A stretch of DNA of 64,000 nucleotides from Dongia sedimenti (GCA_030715195.1 JAUYVI010000004.1:520845-584844); one strand, 5' to 3'. Shown: positions 7,235 through 15,074, counted from the stretch's first letter. Made by a program: numbers and translations. Notes: generated by a model not told the origin, from the sequence alone.

Positions 7235-8956
7235 TTAGTGCTGCGGCGTCTCATCCGTCGGGGCGACCGCCCCATTGGATTTCGCCGCCGAGATCAGGCT
7301 GGTCACCGGATTGCCGCCGGCGGTGAATCCCGCCTCCTTGAGCAGGCTGTCGATCACCGGCGACTGGGCGCGATAGGCGAGCAGGGCATCGACCAGGCTG
7401 TCCGCCTTGCCGCCGCCGCCTGCACCATTCGGCGCGCCGATACCGGCCAGCCCGCCACCCATATCGATGATCCGCACCTCGCCGATCTTCTCCAGGGGCT
7501 TCACCGCCTCGGCCAGCGCGATGGGAAGGATGCGCAGCCGCTCCTTGGTGATCTCCAGCTCGATCACCGCCGCGGACATCGCGTTGCGCGCCTCGTTGAT
7601 CTTGCGCTGGCCCTCGGCTTCGACCGCATAGGTCTTCTCCAAGGCATCGGCCTTGATCTTCGCCGCGTCGGCTTCCGCCTGCGCCGAGATCTTCACCGCC
7701 TGCGCCGTGTTTTGGGCGGCCTCCCGCTCCGCTTCGGCGGCGACGGTGATCTTGGTCGCCTCCTGCTCGGCCTGCTGGCGCGCCATGATCACCGCGGTCT
7801 GCCGGTCACGCTCGGCGATGGCCACCTTGCGCGCGGTCTCGACCGATTCCTGGGCCGCGGTCGCGACGGCGCGGGCTTCTTCCGCCTTGGCCTGGGCGAC
7901 CGACTGCTCCTGGCTCTTGGCCGCGACCACGATCGAACGGTCCTGGTCGGCGAGCTCGACGTCGCGCTGCTTGGCGATCCGCAGCGTCTCGGCGGTGCGA
8001 TCGGCCTCGGTCTGCTTCTGCGCGATGGCGAGCTGCGCGTCGATGCTGGCCGACTCCTGCACCTTCTTCGCCAAGGCCTGGCGCTCGGCGATCGACTGCT
8101 CGGCCTCGATCTTCGCGGTGGCCTCCGCACGCTGCGCCTCGGCCTCCTTCAGCGCGGATTCCGCGCGGGTCGTCGCCGACTTGTTGACGATGTCGCGCTG
8201 CTGATTGAGCTCCGCCTCTTTCTTCTGGCGCTCGATCTCCAGCGTCTTCTGCCGCGCGTCGAGATCCTGCTGCGCGATGTTCACCTCGGCCGCGCGCACG
8301 GTCAGGTTCCGCTCCTGGCGCTTGGCTTCGGTGATCTTGGTCAGCGCGGTCAAGCCCTCGGCATCGAACGCGTTGTTGGGGTTGAAGTACTTGGTGTCGG
8401 TCTGGTCGAGCTTGGTCAAGCTTGCGCTTTCCAGCTCGAGGCCGTTCAGCTCGAGATCGCTGGAAACCGTGTTCTGCACCGACTTCACGAAGGCCGCGCG
8501 CTGCTCCTGCAGGTCGGCCAAGGTCATGGTCGCCGCCACCGAGCGCAGGGCATCGACGAACTTCGCCTCGACCAGCTCGCGCAGCAGCGCCGCGTCATTG
8601 GTGCGCGCACCCAAGGTCTGCGCCGCGAGGGCGATCGAGGACGAGTCGGGCTTCACCCGCACATAGAACTCGACGCCGATATCGACGCGCATGCGGTCCT
8701 TGCTGATCATCGCCTCGGCATTGTCGCGCCGCACATCGAGCCGCAAGGTCTGCAGGTTGACGAAGGCGATCGAGTGGAAGACCGGCAGAACCAGCGAGCC
8801 GCCGTCCAGCACGACTTTCTGCCCGCCGAAGCCGGTGCGCACATAGGCGCGGTCCTTCTCCGAGCGGCGATAGAGCCGGGCCAGCACGATGCCGATGGCG
8901 ATCAGCGCCACCAGCACCAGCACCGCCGGAATCATCAGTTCGAAGATCATGTCCAT
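7235..8956 (-). CDS. yqiK: Flotillin/SPFH-domain membrane protein (YqiK-like)
   Basis: A 573-residue bacterial flotillin. One N-terminal membrane helix (residues 5-28) is followed by the SPFH/band-7 domain (about 30-220), with GFGGQKVVLDGGSLVLPVFH and later RDNAEAMISKDRMRVDIGVEFYVRV. A very long alanine/glutamate-rich coiled coil (about 230-480) is full of heptad-like KEAEAQRAEATAKIEAEQ stretches. The glycine-rich GGLAGIGAPNGAGGGG precedes the C-terminal tail. Flotillins organise membrane microdomains and support signalling and secretion complexes. It follows yqiJ in the same orientation, the order known from E. coli yqiJK, and has its own terminator. Confidence 0.92.
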   Translation of the reverse strand: MDMIFELMIPAVLVLVALIAIGIVLARLYRRSEKDRAYVRTGFGGQKVVLDGGSLVLPVFHSIAFVNLQTLRLDVRRDNAEAMISKDRMRVDIGVEFYVRVKPDSSSIALAAQTLGARTNDAALLRELVEAKFVDALRSVAATMTLADLQEQRAAFVKSVQNTVSSDLELNGLELESASLTKLDQTDTKYFNPNNAFDAEGLTALTKITEAKRQERNLTVRAAEVNIAQQDLDARQKTLEIERQKKEAELNQQRDIVNKSATTRAESALKEAEAQRAEATAKIEAEQSIAERQALAKKVQESASIDAQLAIAQKQTEADRTAETLRIAKQRDVELADQDRSIVVAAKSQEQSVAQAKAEEARAVATAAQESVETARKVAIAERDRQTAVIMARQQAEQEATKITVAAEAEREAAQNTAQAVKISAQAEADAAKIKADALEKTYAVEAEGQRKINEARNAMSAAVIELEITKERLRILPIALAEAVKPLEKIGEVRIIDMGGGLAGIGAPNGAGGGGKADSLVDALLAYRAQSPVIDSLLKEAGFTAGGNPVTSLISAAKSNGAVAPTDETPQH

Positions 8957-9067
8957 CGAGCTCTCCTCCGAGTCACCGGACCCATGCCGCCGGCAAGCCC
9001 CCGCGCTACCCGCGCGGGGTGTTTCAGCAATTTGCGGCGAGGGTTTGACGACTCTCGCCGAGCGATC

Positions 9068-9769
9068 TCACAGCGATTTCTCCAACAGCCGCTCTTCCGC
9101 CGGCACCACCGTCAGCGTGCCTGCGACCCGATCCACCACCAGCACCGCCGTGCCCTGCGCGATCGTGAGCCCCTCGCGCGCCGCCTTGACCCGCGGGAAA
9201 TGCGCGTTGCCATGGGCGTCCATCACCTTGGCGCGTCCGGCGGAACCCGCCTCGACCGGACCCAGGGTCACGACGCCGGTGCGCCCGATCAGCGCCTCCT
9301 CATCGACCGCATAGGTCTCGTCCCGCGGCAGGAAGGTCGCCAGCACCCGGCTCACGGTTCGCGTGGTCGGAATGACGCCGAGGAAGGCCAGCAAGGCCGC
9401 GACCACGGTCGGCAGCGGCGCGGCCACATGCATCGCCACGATCTGGATCGCGAAGCCCACCACCGCGAAGGCGCCGAGCCCGGCCATCAGCAGGATCAGC
9501 AGCGGCACCCGCCCGGCATTCAGCCAGTCGTAGAAACTCCCGAACAGGTTTCCCGCCGGTGTTTCGGCATGCAGGTCGAGCACGGAGCCGTGTGCGACGT
9601 CGGCATGCACATCCGCATCGGGATGATCGAGCCCGAGCATGGAGTCGACCGCGCCCGACAGCGAATGTCCGAGCGTCAGGCTCACCGCCTCGACGACGCA
9701 AAGCCCCACCAGCACCAGCCCCGCGATCGAAAAGGGCTGGAACCCGGCCTCTGTCAAAAAGGAAAACAT
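9068..9769 (-). CDS. yqiJ: YqiJ-like OB-fold inner-membrane protein
   Basis: A 233-residue membrane protein of the NfeD/YqiJ group. Residues 15-35 form a first hydrophobic helix, and two further helices lie at roughly 90-150 (VPLLILLMAGLGAFAVVGFAIQIV and VAALLAFLGVIPTTRTV). The last 60 residues make a small beta domain of OB type (ALIGRTGVVTLGPVEAGSAGRAKV). NfeD-like proteins pair with flotillins as membrane partners, and the next gene downstream is the flotillin. The 111-base gap before it contains two small hairpins (CCCCGCG...CGCGGGG near 8998-9018), possibly affecting relative expression. Confidence 0.85.
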   Translation of the reverse strand: MFSFLTEAGFQPFSIAGLVLVGLCVVEAVSLTLGHSLSGAVDSMLGLDHPDADVHADVAHGSVLDLHAETPAGNLFGSFYDWLNAGRVPLLILLMAGLGAFAVVGFAIQIVAMHVAAPLPTVVAALLAFLGVIPTTRTVSRVLATFLPRDETYAVDEEALIGRTGVVTLGPVEAGSAGRAKVMDAHGNAHFPRVKAAREGLTIAQGTAVLVVDRVAGTLTVVPAEERLLEKSL

Positions 9770-9786
9770 CTTCTACCCCGACGCCG

Positions 9787-10302
9787 TCACACCTCGACAA
9801 CCCACAAGTTCACGGCGATCCGCAGCTCGAACTTTGCTGCGACTTCCAAAAGCCTCGCCGGACTCTTGCCATTCCATTCCGCGCCGTAACCGGCGACGCG
9901 GAAGGGGATGGTGACGCGTCCGTTCAGGGTGGCGATCGAGACCAGCTCGATGCCTTTCAGCCCGTAGAGTTTCTCGTCGAGCGGCGCGCCCTCCACAATC
10001 TTGCCGCGCCGCCTCTGCACGAAGTCCTTGAAGGCGAGCGTCACCGCGCGCGCCTGCAGGCCGCTCTGCTTCCGTGCCGCCTCATAGAAATGGCGGTGGA
10101 TCGCAACCAGGTCGTGGCTGTGCTCCGGCGGCACATGGCCGTCGAGCCATTCGAGCAAAGTCCGGTGCGCCTCCACCGTTTGCCGCAACAACGCGGCCGC
10201 GGGTTCATCGCCCAGCAACTGCAACCGGCAGTGCCCAAACTCCCCGCCTTTGCGACCTCTAGTCACGGCAAAGAGATAAAGCACCGATCGGGTGCTTTTC
10301 AA
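9787..10302 (-). CDS. TnpB-like N-terminal protein lacking the RuvC nuclease domain
   Basis: A 171-residue protein I assign tentatively to the amino-terminal half of the IS200/IS605 TnpB (OrfB) family. Residues 25-50 (CRLQLLGDEPAAALLRQTVE) resemble the opening of such proteins. The block KLYGLKGIELVSIATLNGRV, continuing into TIPFRVAGY (residues 111-139), closely matches the conserved beta segment of the WED-like domain, which in TnpB reads like FKGIDRVSLLTLEGRVLVPF. The protein then stops after about 30 residues where RuvC would begin, and yqiJ starts 17 bases later, so no nuclease half remains. It may be a decayed transposon remnant or a domesticated RNA- or DNA-binding protein. The start is uncertain: TTG at 10302 or a GTG a few codons inside. 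Confidence 0.55.
   Translation of the reverse strand: MKSTRSVLYLFAVTRGRKGGEFGHCRLQLLGDEPAAALLRQTVEAHRTLLEWLDGHVPPEHSHDLVAIHRHFYEAARKQSGLQARAVTLAFKDFVQRRRGKIVEGAPLDEKLYGLKGIELVSIATLNGRVTIPFRVAGYGAEWNGKSPARLLEVAAKFELRIAVNLWVVEV
10277..10299. repeat. Perfect small hairpin at the start of the TnpB-like gene
   Basis: AAAGCACC, GATCG, GGTGCTTT form an eight-base perfect stem with a five-base loop. Runs of T follow on either strand, so it could stop transcription in both directions. It sits over the proposed first codons of the minus-strand gene, which makes that start doubtful. Confidence 0.5.
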
Positions 10303-10441
10303 GAACCCGTGATCCGGATTTTGTGGATAAGCCGGAAAGAGGAATTAAATCAGTGCATTGTGGCAAGAAGCGCGGCGGCACGCAGTGCCGGCCTGTGCTA
10401 CAAAGCGGTGCGGCCGACCGGGGCCGTGCGAGACCGAATCG

Positions 10442-10957
10442 ATGATGGCGAGCAGCACGTCGCAAGGCGGCAACTATCCACGCACCACATCGCTGGAATT
10501 CCTTCAGCGCTGCCGGCCATCGACGGCCGATTTCTACCGCTACTGGGATTCCAAACGCCGCGGCCGTCGGATGCCGGCGCGGTCCGACATCGATCCCCTG
10601 GAGATGAAGCCCTGGCTCACCGGCACCGCGCTCATCGACGTCAAGCGCAGTCCGCCGGGCTCGCTGGTGCCCTACGAGCTCCGCTACCGCCTGGTCGGCA
10701 TGCGGCCGACCCTGTTGCGCGGGCGGGATGTCACCGGCATGCGGGTCGAGACCGGTTATTTCGGCGCCGATCTCGCGGCGGCGCTGGAGAACTACCGGCT
10801 GGTGATCGAGCAGAAGACGCTGGTCTACGACTGGGACCGCACCCCCTCCAGCGACGGCTTCGCGCGCGAAAGCGAGACCCTGCTGCTGCCTTTGTCCTCC
10901 GACGGCGAGACCGTGGACATGGTGCTGGTCTACCAGGAAGTGGACACGTTGCCCTGA
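10442..10957 (+). CDS. PAS_5-domain protein
   Basis: A 171-residue protein with one PAS-like domain of the PAS_5 type common in alphaproteobacteria: FLQRCRPSTADFYRYWDSKR at the front, then RMPARSDIDPLEMKPWL and LRYRLVGMRPTLLRGRDVTG. It ends with LLLPLSSDGETVDMVLVYQE, as such proteins do. There is no kinase or DNA-binding domain, so it is probably a stand-alone sensor or regulator of unknown output. I use the ATG at 10442; an open frame runs further upstream but is arginine/cysteine-rich and unlike the family. Confidence 0.8.
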   Translation: MMASSTSQGGNYPRTTSLEFLQRCRPSTADFYRYWDSKRRGRRMPARSDIDPLEMKPWLTGTALIDVKRSPPGSLVPYELRYRLVGMRPTLLRGRDVTGMRVETGYFGADLAAALENYRLVIEQKTLVYDWDRTPSSDGFARESETLLLPLSSDGETVDMVLVYQEVDTLP

Positions 10958-11067
10958 CTTGACGCACGACCGGCGCAATTCTCACACCCCACGCCCCAAA
11001 TCGCCGTCAATCCCCGTTTGCCCCGCCCGCTCGAATCATCCATGGTTCGCCGTCCGCCGGGAATAGC

Positions 11068-11913
11068 ATGCCAACGCTCACCATCCGCCACCTGACCACC
11101 TACCGCTACCGCCAGCCGGTGGCGTTCGGCGAGCACCGGATGATGCTGCGTCCGCGCGATTCCGAGCGGCACCGGGTGATCGAGGCGCGGCTCACCATCA
11201 CGCCGGAGCCACTCAGCCTGCGCCACACCCAGGACGACTACGGCAACCATGTCGGCATCGCGGAATTCTCCCGCCGTTCGCGCGTGCTCAGCTTCGAAAG
11301 CGTGGTCTGCGTCGAGCACGCGCCTCACCTGTTCATCGCGGTCGAAGACGCCACGCCCGTGCCGGAAGCCGGTTTCGATCGCGACGCCGATCCCGATCCG
11401 GTCGGCGCCTGGGCGCTCGGCCTGCTGCCCGCCGACGGCGCGATCGGCAGCTGGGCACTGCTGACCCGGCTCTCCGAACGCATCCACAACGACTTCACCT
11501 ATCGCCGGCGCGAGGCGATGGGCATCCAGACTCCGGCCGAGACGATCGAACTGGGCAGCGGCACCTGTCGCGATTTCGCGGTGCTGCTGATCGACGTGGC
11601 GCGGCGCTTCGGCTTCGCCGCGCGCTTCGCCTCGGGCTATCTCGCGGTGCCGCTCACGCGCGAAGCCGGGGACGGGCCCGAGACCGGGCACGGCTCCACC
11701 CATGCCTGGGCGGAGGTCCATCTGCCGCGCCTCGGCTGGGTCGCCTTCGATCCCACCAACGGCAGCGTCGGCGGCCACAACCTGATCACCGTCGCCGTGA
11801 CCACCAGCCCGGAGGAGGCGACGCCGCTCTACGGCAGCTTCCTCGGCTTCCCCTCGGACCATATCGGCCTGGACGTCGCCGTCAGCATCACCCCCGGCCC
11901 TATCGCCCCCTGA
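11068..11913 (+). CDS. Transglutaminase-like cysteine protease family protein
   Basis: A 281-residue protein with a bacterial transglutaminase N-terminal beta domain (residues 1-90, TIRHLTTYRYRQPVAFGEHR) and a transglutaminase-like core. The triad is visible: Cys in GSGTCRDFAVLLIDVAR, His in STHAWAEVHLP, and Asp in WVAFDPTNG. There is no signal peptide, so it is presumably cytoplasmic. Homologues are predicted peptidases or amidases and often sit beside MoxR and VWA genes, which appear 3 kb downstream here. A second, different transglutaminase-like gene follows. Confidence 0.9.
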   Translation: MPTLTIRHLTTYRYRQPVAFGEHRMMLRPRDSERHRVIEARLTITPEPLSLRHTQDDYGNHVGIAEFSRRSRVLSFESVVCVEHAPHLFIAVEDATPVPEAGFDRDADPDPVGAWALGLLPADGAIGSWALLTRLSERIHNDFTYRRREAMGIQTPAETIELGSGTCRDFAVLLIDVARRFGFAARFASGYLAVPLTREAGDGPETGHGSTHAWAEVHLPRLGWVAFDPTNGSVGGHNLITVAVTTSPEEATPLYGSFLGFPSDHIGLDVAVSITPGPIAP

Positions 11914-11925
11914 TCAAAGATGACC

Positions 11926-11965
11926 CCTTCCCCCAAGATGGGAGAAGGCGGGGTAGGGGGGTGAT
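11926..11965. repeat. GC-skewed hairpin repeat between the transglutaminase genes
   Basis: CCTTCCCCC pairs imperfectly with GGGAGAAGG across AAGAT at 11926-11948 and is followed by a G-run. The composition resembles one arm of the long inverted repeat at 15966-16080, so it may be a partial copy of that element. Confidence 0.45.
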
Positions 11966-12104
11966 GCAGCCTGAGCGCCCACCACGTCGCACCGGCAGAC
12001 GATCCAGCGCTCCTACAAGCGGCCCGCGTTATGGATCGACCGCGTCGCTCGGACATTGTACCCTTGTTGCAGTGCATCAAGAGACAGCGGGGGCCACAGC
12101 GCGG

Positions 12105-12911
12105 ATGAGGATCAAGGTCGGCTACGAGTTCATCTACGACGTCCCGCAACCGACACCGATGATCCTGGTCCTGGGAACCCATTTCTCCCGCGCCTCCGAT
12201 GTCGAGGTCCCCGACCACCTGACTAGCAACCCGTCGGTGCCGATCGCCTTCTACCGCGACGGCTTCGGCAACTGGTGCAGCCGCCTGGTGGCGCCGCCCG
12301 GCCGCATCACCCTCACCGCCAGCGGCATCGTGCGCGACAGCGGCAAGCCGGATCCGGTCGTCCCCGAGGCGCGCCAGCTGGCCGTCGAGGACCTGCCGGC
12401 GGAAACGCTCGTCTTCCTGCTCGGCAGCCGCTATTGCGAGACCGACCTGCTGTCCGAGACCGCGTGGAAGCTGTTCGGCAACACGCCGACCGGCTGGGCG
12501 CGGGTGCAGGCGATCTGCGACTTCGTCCACAACCACATCACCTTCGGCTACCAGTTCGCGCGCCCGACCAAGACCGCCTTCGAGGTGTTCAACGAGCGCA
12601 AGGGTGTCTGCCGCGACTTCGCCCATCTCGGCATCGCGCTCTGCCGCGCCATGAACATCCCGGCCCGCTACTGCACCGGCTATCTCGGCGACATCGGCAT
12701 CCCGCCGCCGGAGGAGCCGATGGATTTCGCCGGCTGGATGGAGGTCTATCTCGACGGCCGCTGGTACACCTTCGACCCGCGCAACAACGTGCCCCGCATC
12801 GGCCGCATCGTGATCGCCCACGGCCGCGACGCCGCCGACGTGCCGATCACCTACACCTTCGGCCCGAACACGCTGGTCAGCTTCAAGGTCTGGACCGACG
12901 AGTTGAAGTGA
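12105..12911 (+). CDS. Transglutaminase-like domain protein
   Basis: A 268-residue protein related to the previous gene only in its core. It starts MRIKVGYEFIYDVPQPTPMI. The catalytic Cys is in ERKGVCRDFAHLGIALCRAM, and the Asp is in WYTFDPRNNVPRIGRIV. At the usual His position the motif reads FAGWMEVYLDG, where the catalytic His of the HAWxE pattern is replaced by Gly-Trp. It may therefore be catalytically altered, or the family may use another residue. The start ATG was chosen for the family-like beginning. The 191-base upstream gap contains a GC-skewed hairpin. The gene ends 26 bases before the convergent HEPN-like gene, which marks the left edge of the AT-richer island. Confidence 0.85.
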   Translation: MRIKVGYEFIYDVPQPTPMILVLGTHFSRASDVEVPDHLTSNPSVPIAFYRDGFGNWCSRLVAPPGRITLTASGIVRDSGKPDPVVPEARQLAVEDLPAETLVFLLGSRYCETDLLSETAWKLFGNTPTGWARVQAICDFVHNHITFGYQFARPTKTAFEVFNERKGVCRDFAHLGIALCRAMNIPARYCTGYLGDIGIPPPEEPMDFAGWMEVYLDGRWYTFDPRNNVPRIGRIVIAHGRDAADVPITYTFGPNTLVSFKVWTDELK

Positions 12912-12937
12912 CACCACTGAAGAGACTACGGGACCAT

Positions 12938-13822
12938 CTAGCAGGTGTCGTAATGGTCGATTAGCGCGGTGCAGAATGCCTTTGTAATATGAGTACTGAA
13001 AGTCTCAGCTATCAATTTTGAAAGCGCAATGGGTGGTAAGCGGTGGCCAAACTTGCCCCTGCGGAGTTCATCTTTAAATTCGTGATAGAGAGCGAAGATC
13101 TCAAACGAGCCGATGTGCTTAGACTTAAGCTGATTATCTATAGCCATTGCCGTTTGCTCGATTAGTGCAAGCCATTTCTTTAAGCGCTCCTCACTAAGGC
13201 GCTGCGATTGTGCAAGGACATGATCTCCTGCTCCCGGCCGAAGATGACGGCCAAACGCGTGCCCCACCGAATTTCTAAGTCTTCTAATACTCTCTAATTC
13301 CTTCAGGTTCTGCTCCAGGAAATCTGGAGCAGCGCCAAAAAGGCGCCGAAAATTCCTGAGGCGCACTTGCCAAGTTCCGCGGCAACAATCATTGACATGA
13401 TCTGCAACTATCATCTCTCGTCCAGACTTCAGCAGTTTGACGCCATCAAGCTGCTGTGAGAGGCCATAAACGAGAAAGGGGTCGGAACGCAGTGCGAGTG
13501 TAACAGCTTCCCTGATGTATACTTCGAGATAGGATGAAGCGGATAAGACCATTCCAAGCCTCACCCAATTAGAAAACTCGTTAAGACCTCGCCGCCACTC
13601 ACCGACAGTCGGAGGGGGCCGACGCGCATCGTCTCCAGAAAGGACAAGCGCTGCTTGAGTGTTCTCGCCTTTAGGTATTGCCTTTGTCGAGTATCTAACG
13701 AACTGATATGCGGGTACGTATGACCAATATAGGTCATTCAGTTCAGTGTGATGTTTTTTGAATTTGGACAGCGTGAACGTATTGAGCGGAAAGTTGAACC
13801 TAGAAAAGCTAATTCGTGTCAT
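12938..13822 (-). CDS. HEPN-like protein, putative RNase or defence partner
   Basis: A 294-residue, mostly helical protein with no membrane segment. Residues 179-190 read IRRLRNSVGHAF: Arg183, four residues, His188, the RxxxxH pattern typical of HEPN ribonuclease motifs. Upstream, ASSYLEVYIREAVTLAL (about 95-111) resembles the first long helix of HEPN proteins. The base composition is clearly AT-richer than the neighbouring genes, which suggests transfer. It is divergent from the Shedu-like gene across 114 bp. HEPN proteins cut RNA in many toxin-antitoxin and anti-phage systems. Here that role is inferred from the motif and context only; the protein could also be a non-catalytic member. I do not recognise a named family for the full length. 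Confidence 0.55.
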   Translation of the reverse strand: MTRISFSRFNFPLNTFTLSKFKKHHTELNDLYWSYVPAYQFVRYSTKAIPKGENTQAALVLSGDDARRPPPTVGEWRRGLNEFSNWVRLGMVLSASSYLEVYIREAVTLALRSDPFLVYGLSQQLDGVKLLKSGREMIVADHVNDCCRGTWQVRLRNFRRLFGAAPDFLEQNLKELESIRRLRNSVGHAFGRHLRPGAGDHVLAQSQRLSEERLKKWLALIEQTAMAIDNQLKSKHIGSFEIFALYHEFKDELRRGKFGHRLPPIALSKLIAETFSTHITKAFCTALIDHYDTC

Positions 13823-13853
13823 GAGATCCCCACACGCCTAAGCTGTTGTCCGT

Positions 13854-13868
13854 TTCCGGCTACCGGAA
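13854..13868. promoter_or_regulatory. Perfect inverted repeat between the HEPN and Shedu genes
   Basis: TTCCGG, CTA, CCGGAA lies near the middle of the 114-bp divergent gap. It is the only strong palindrome there, so it is a candidate operator for controlling both genes, or a shared transcript-end hairpin. No regulator gene was identified in the island. Confidence 0.4.
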
Positions 13869-13936
13869 GAGTTCTCCGATGTCGTACAATAAGGTCACGC
13901 TAGAGAAGATAGACCTACTCTGACTTCAACTGAAAA

Positions 13937-14971
13937 ATGAAGACAAGAGCCAGCTTCGACGAATTCCTCAGGGAGGCTATAGCTGATTCGGGCAATAAAT
14001 CGCTTGCTCAATTGGCCGAGTTTGCCAAAGACGAGGATGAGACTTTTCTGAAGAGTCCTGCGATTGGCGCGCTTATATGTTGGGGTGAACCCGGTCTGAA
14101 AGCCATAAGGCAAATCGCTCTCGACAATCCGACATCAAAAAACATTTCGGCAGCTCTAAAGGCGCTGTCGACAGTAGCCTCCGGCGTACTATTGCCTGCT
14201 TCATTGTTGTTCATCCAAGACGAGGAATTAATTCGATCTATAAACCAGCGCCTCGAAACCCGAACCCTACAATCAGCTGGGAGGCGCGAGCTCGCGGAAC
14301 TAGTGCTTTCATTATCAGAGGATGATCTGCTTATTCCTCTTGGCACTGCCTTTAGTCAGCTGTCATTTGGTGGCCAAGACCTAACTTCCGAGTTAGTCGC
14401 TGCCCTATCATCGAAGTGGCTTGGTTTCGGTCCTCCCGTGCTTCAAAGATATGAAGGCTTGCTCTTAAACGCTCCTGACAATGAGCAAGTCTTTCAGAAA
14501 TTTTTCATCGAATTTCCTCATTTGTTAGACCCCGCGGTCGTTCATATGTGGAGCGAGCCGGATTTCCATGGTGCTTTCGCTCCGGACTTTCTAATACGGA
14601 GAGCAGATGATACGTACCTCATTGTTGAGATTGAGAAGCCATCGAAGAATCTTATAACTGCAGGTGGTCAATTGACCACCGAGGCAACGCACGCCGAGAA
14701 ACAAGTGATCGAATACAAGAATTTCTTGAATGAGCGAATTCTGGAGGTCAGATCGCATTTTCCCAATTATAGAGAACCTGACTGCCTCGTTGTGATTGGC
14801 CTTGAGCGTTCTTTGATGCCTGCGAAGCGCAACGCCCTACGACAGATCAATGACTCTCGACAGAGGATAAGAATTGTTGGCTTCGACTGGCTCCTAGATA
14901 GGGCAAATGTGGTGCTAGGCAATGTCACCAGCGGTAAGGTGACTGTTGAGACCGGTTTTCGAGTAATATAA
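13937..14971 (+). CDS. Shedu (SduA, DUF4263) family nuclease-like defence protein
   Basis: A 344-residue protein. Residues 1-180 are helical with HEAT-like stretches (GEPGLKAIRQIALDNPTS, AALKALSTVAS). Residues 181-340 match the SduA C-terminal PD-(D/E)XK domain: NEQVFQKFFIEFPHLLDP (with Glu183), PDFLI with Asp217, then LIVEIEKPSKNLIT with Glu231, Glu233 and Lys234. It continues with GQLTTEATHAEKQVIEYKNF, the typical Shedu glutamine helix. The VEIEKP form, instead of EIK, is one I recall from other Shedu members. Shedu is a single-gene anti-phage system that acts as a nuclease. The N-terminal domain differs between members and probably senses the trigger. The low G+C fits acquired defence DNA. 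Confidence 0.8.
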   Translation: MKTRASFDEFLREAIADSGNKSLAQLAEFAKDEDETFLKSPAIGALICWGEPGLKAIRQIALDNPTSKNISAALKALSTVASGVLLPASLLFIQDEELIRSINQRLETRTLQSAGRRELAELVLSLSEDDLLIPLGTAFSQLSFGGQDLTSELVAALSSKWLGFGPPVLQRYEGLLLNAPDNEQVFQKFFIEFPHLLDPAVVHMWSEPDFHGAFAPDFLIRRADDTYLIVEIEKPSKNLITAGGQLTTEATHAEKQVIEYKNFLNERILEVRSHFPNYREPDCLVVIGLERSLMPAKRNALRQINDSRQRIRIVGFDWLLDRANVVLGNVTSGKVTVETGFRVI

Positions 14972-15074
14972 TCAACCGCTTCGAGGTATCTCGACGGTCC
15001 GACGCTCGACTTGGCCGCTCGGACAACGCGATGCTAAGTTGTGGCGCAGAACGTCGTAACCGTCCTGGCTCAGT

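Larger units (their letters stand above)
12912..15000. mobile_element. AT-richer island carrying a HEPN-like and a Shedu-like gene
   Basis: In lines I counted by hand the island is about 48-53% G+C, against roughly 67% in the flanking MoxR gene. Codons such as TTA, AGA and ATA, rare in the neighbours, are frequent. It holds two divergent genes and separates two genes (transglutaminase, MoxR) that are otherwise often neighbours. No integrase, transposase or flanking direct repeat was found, so the mechanism of insertion is unknown. The boundaries are approximate. Confidence 0.7.

Noticed and set aside
7157-9889. A plus-strand frame of about 910 codons opposite yqiK and yqiJ
   Set aside because: It is a shadow of the flotillin coiled coil, spans two real genes plus their intergenic region, and has no family resemblance.
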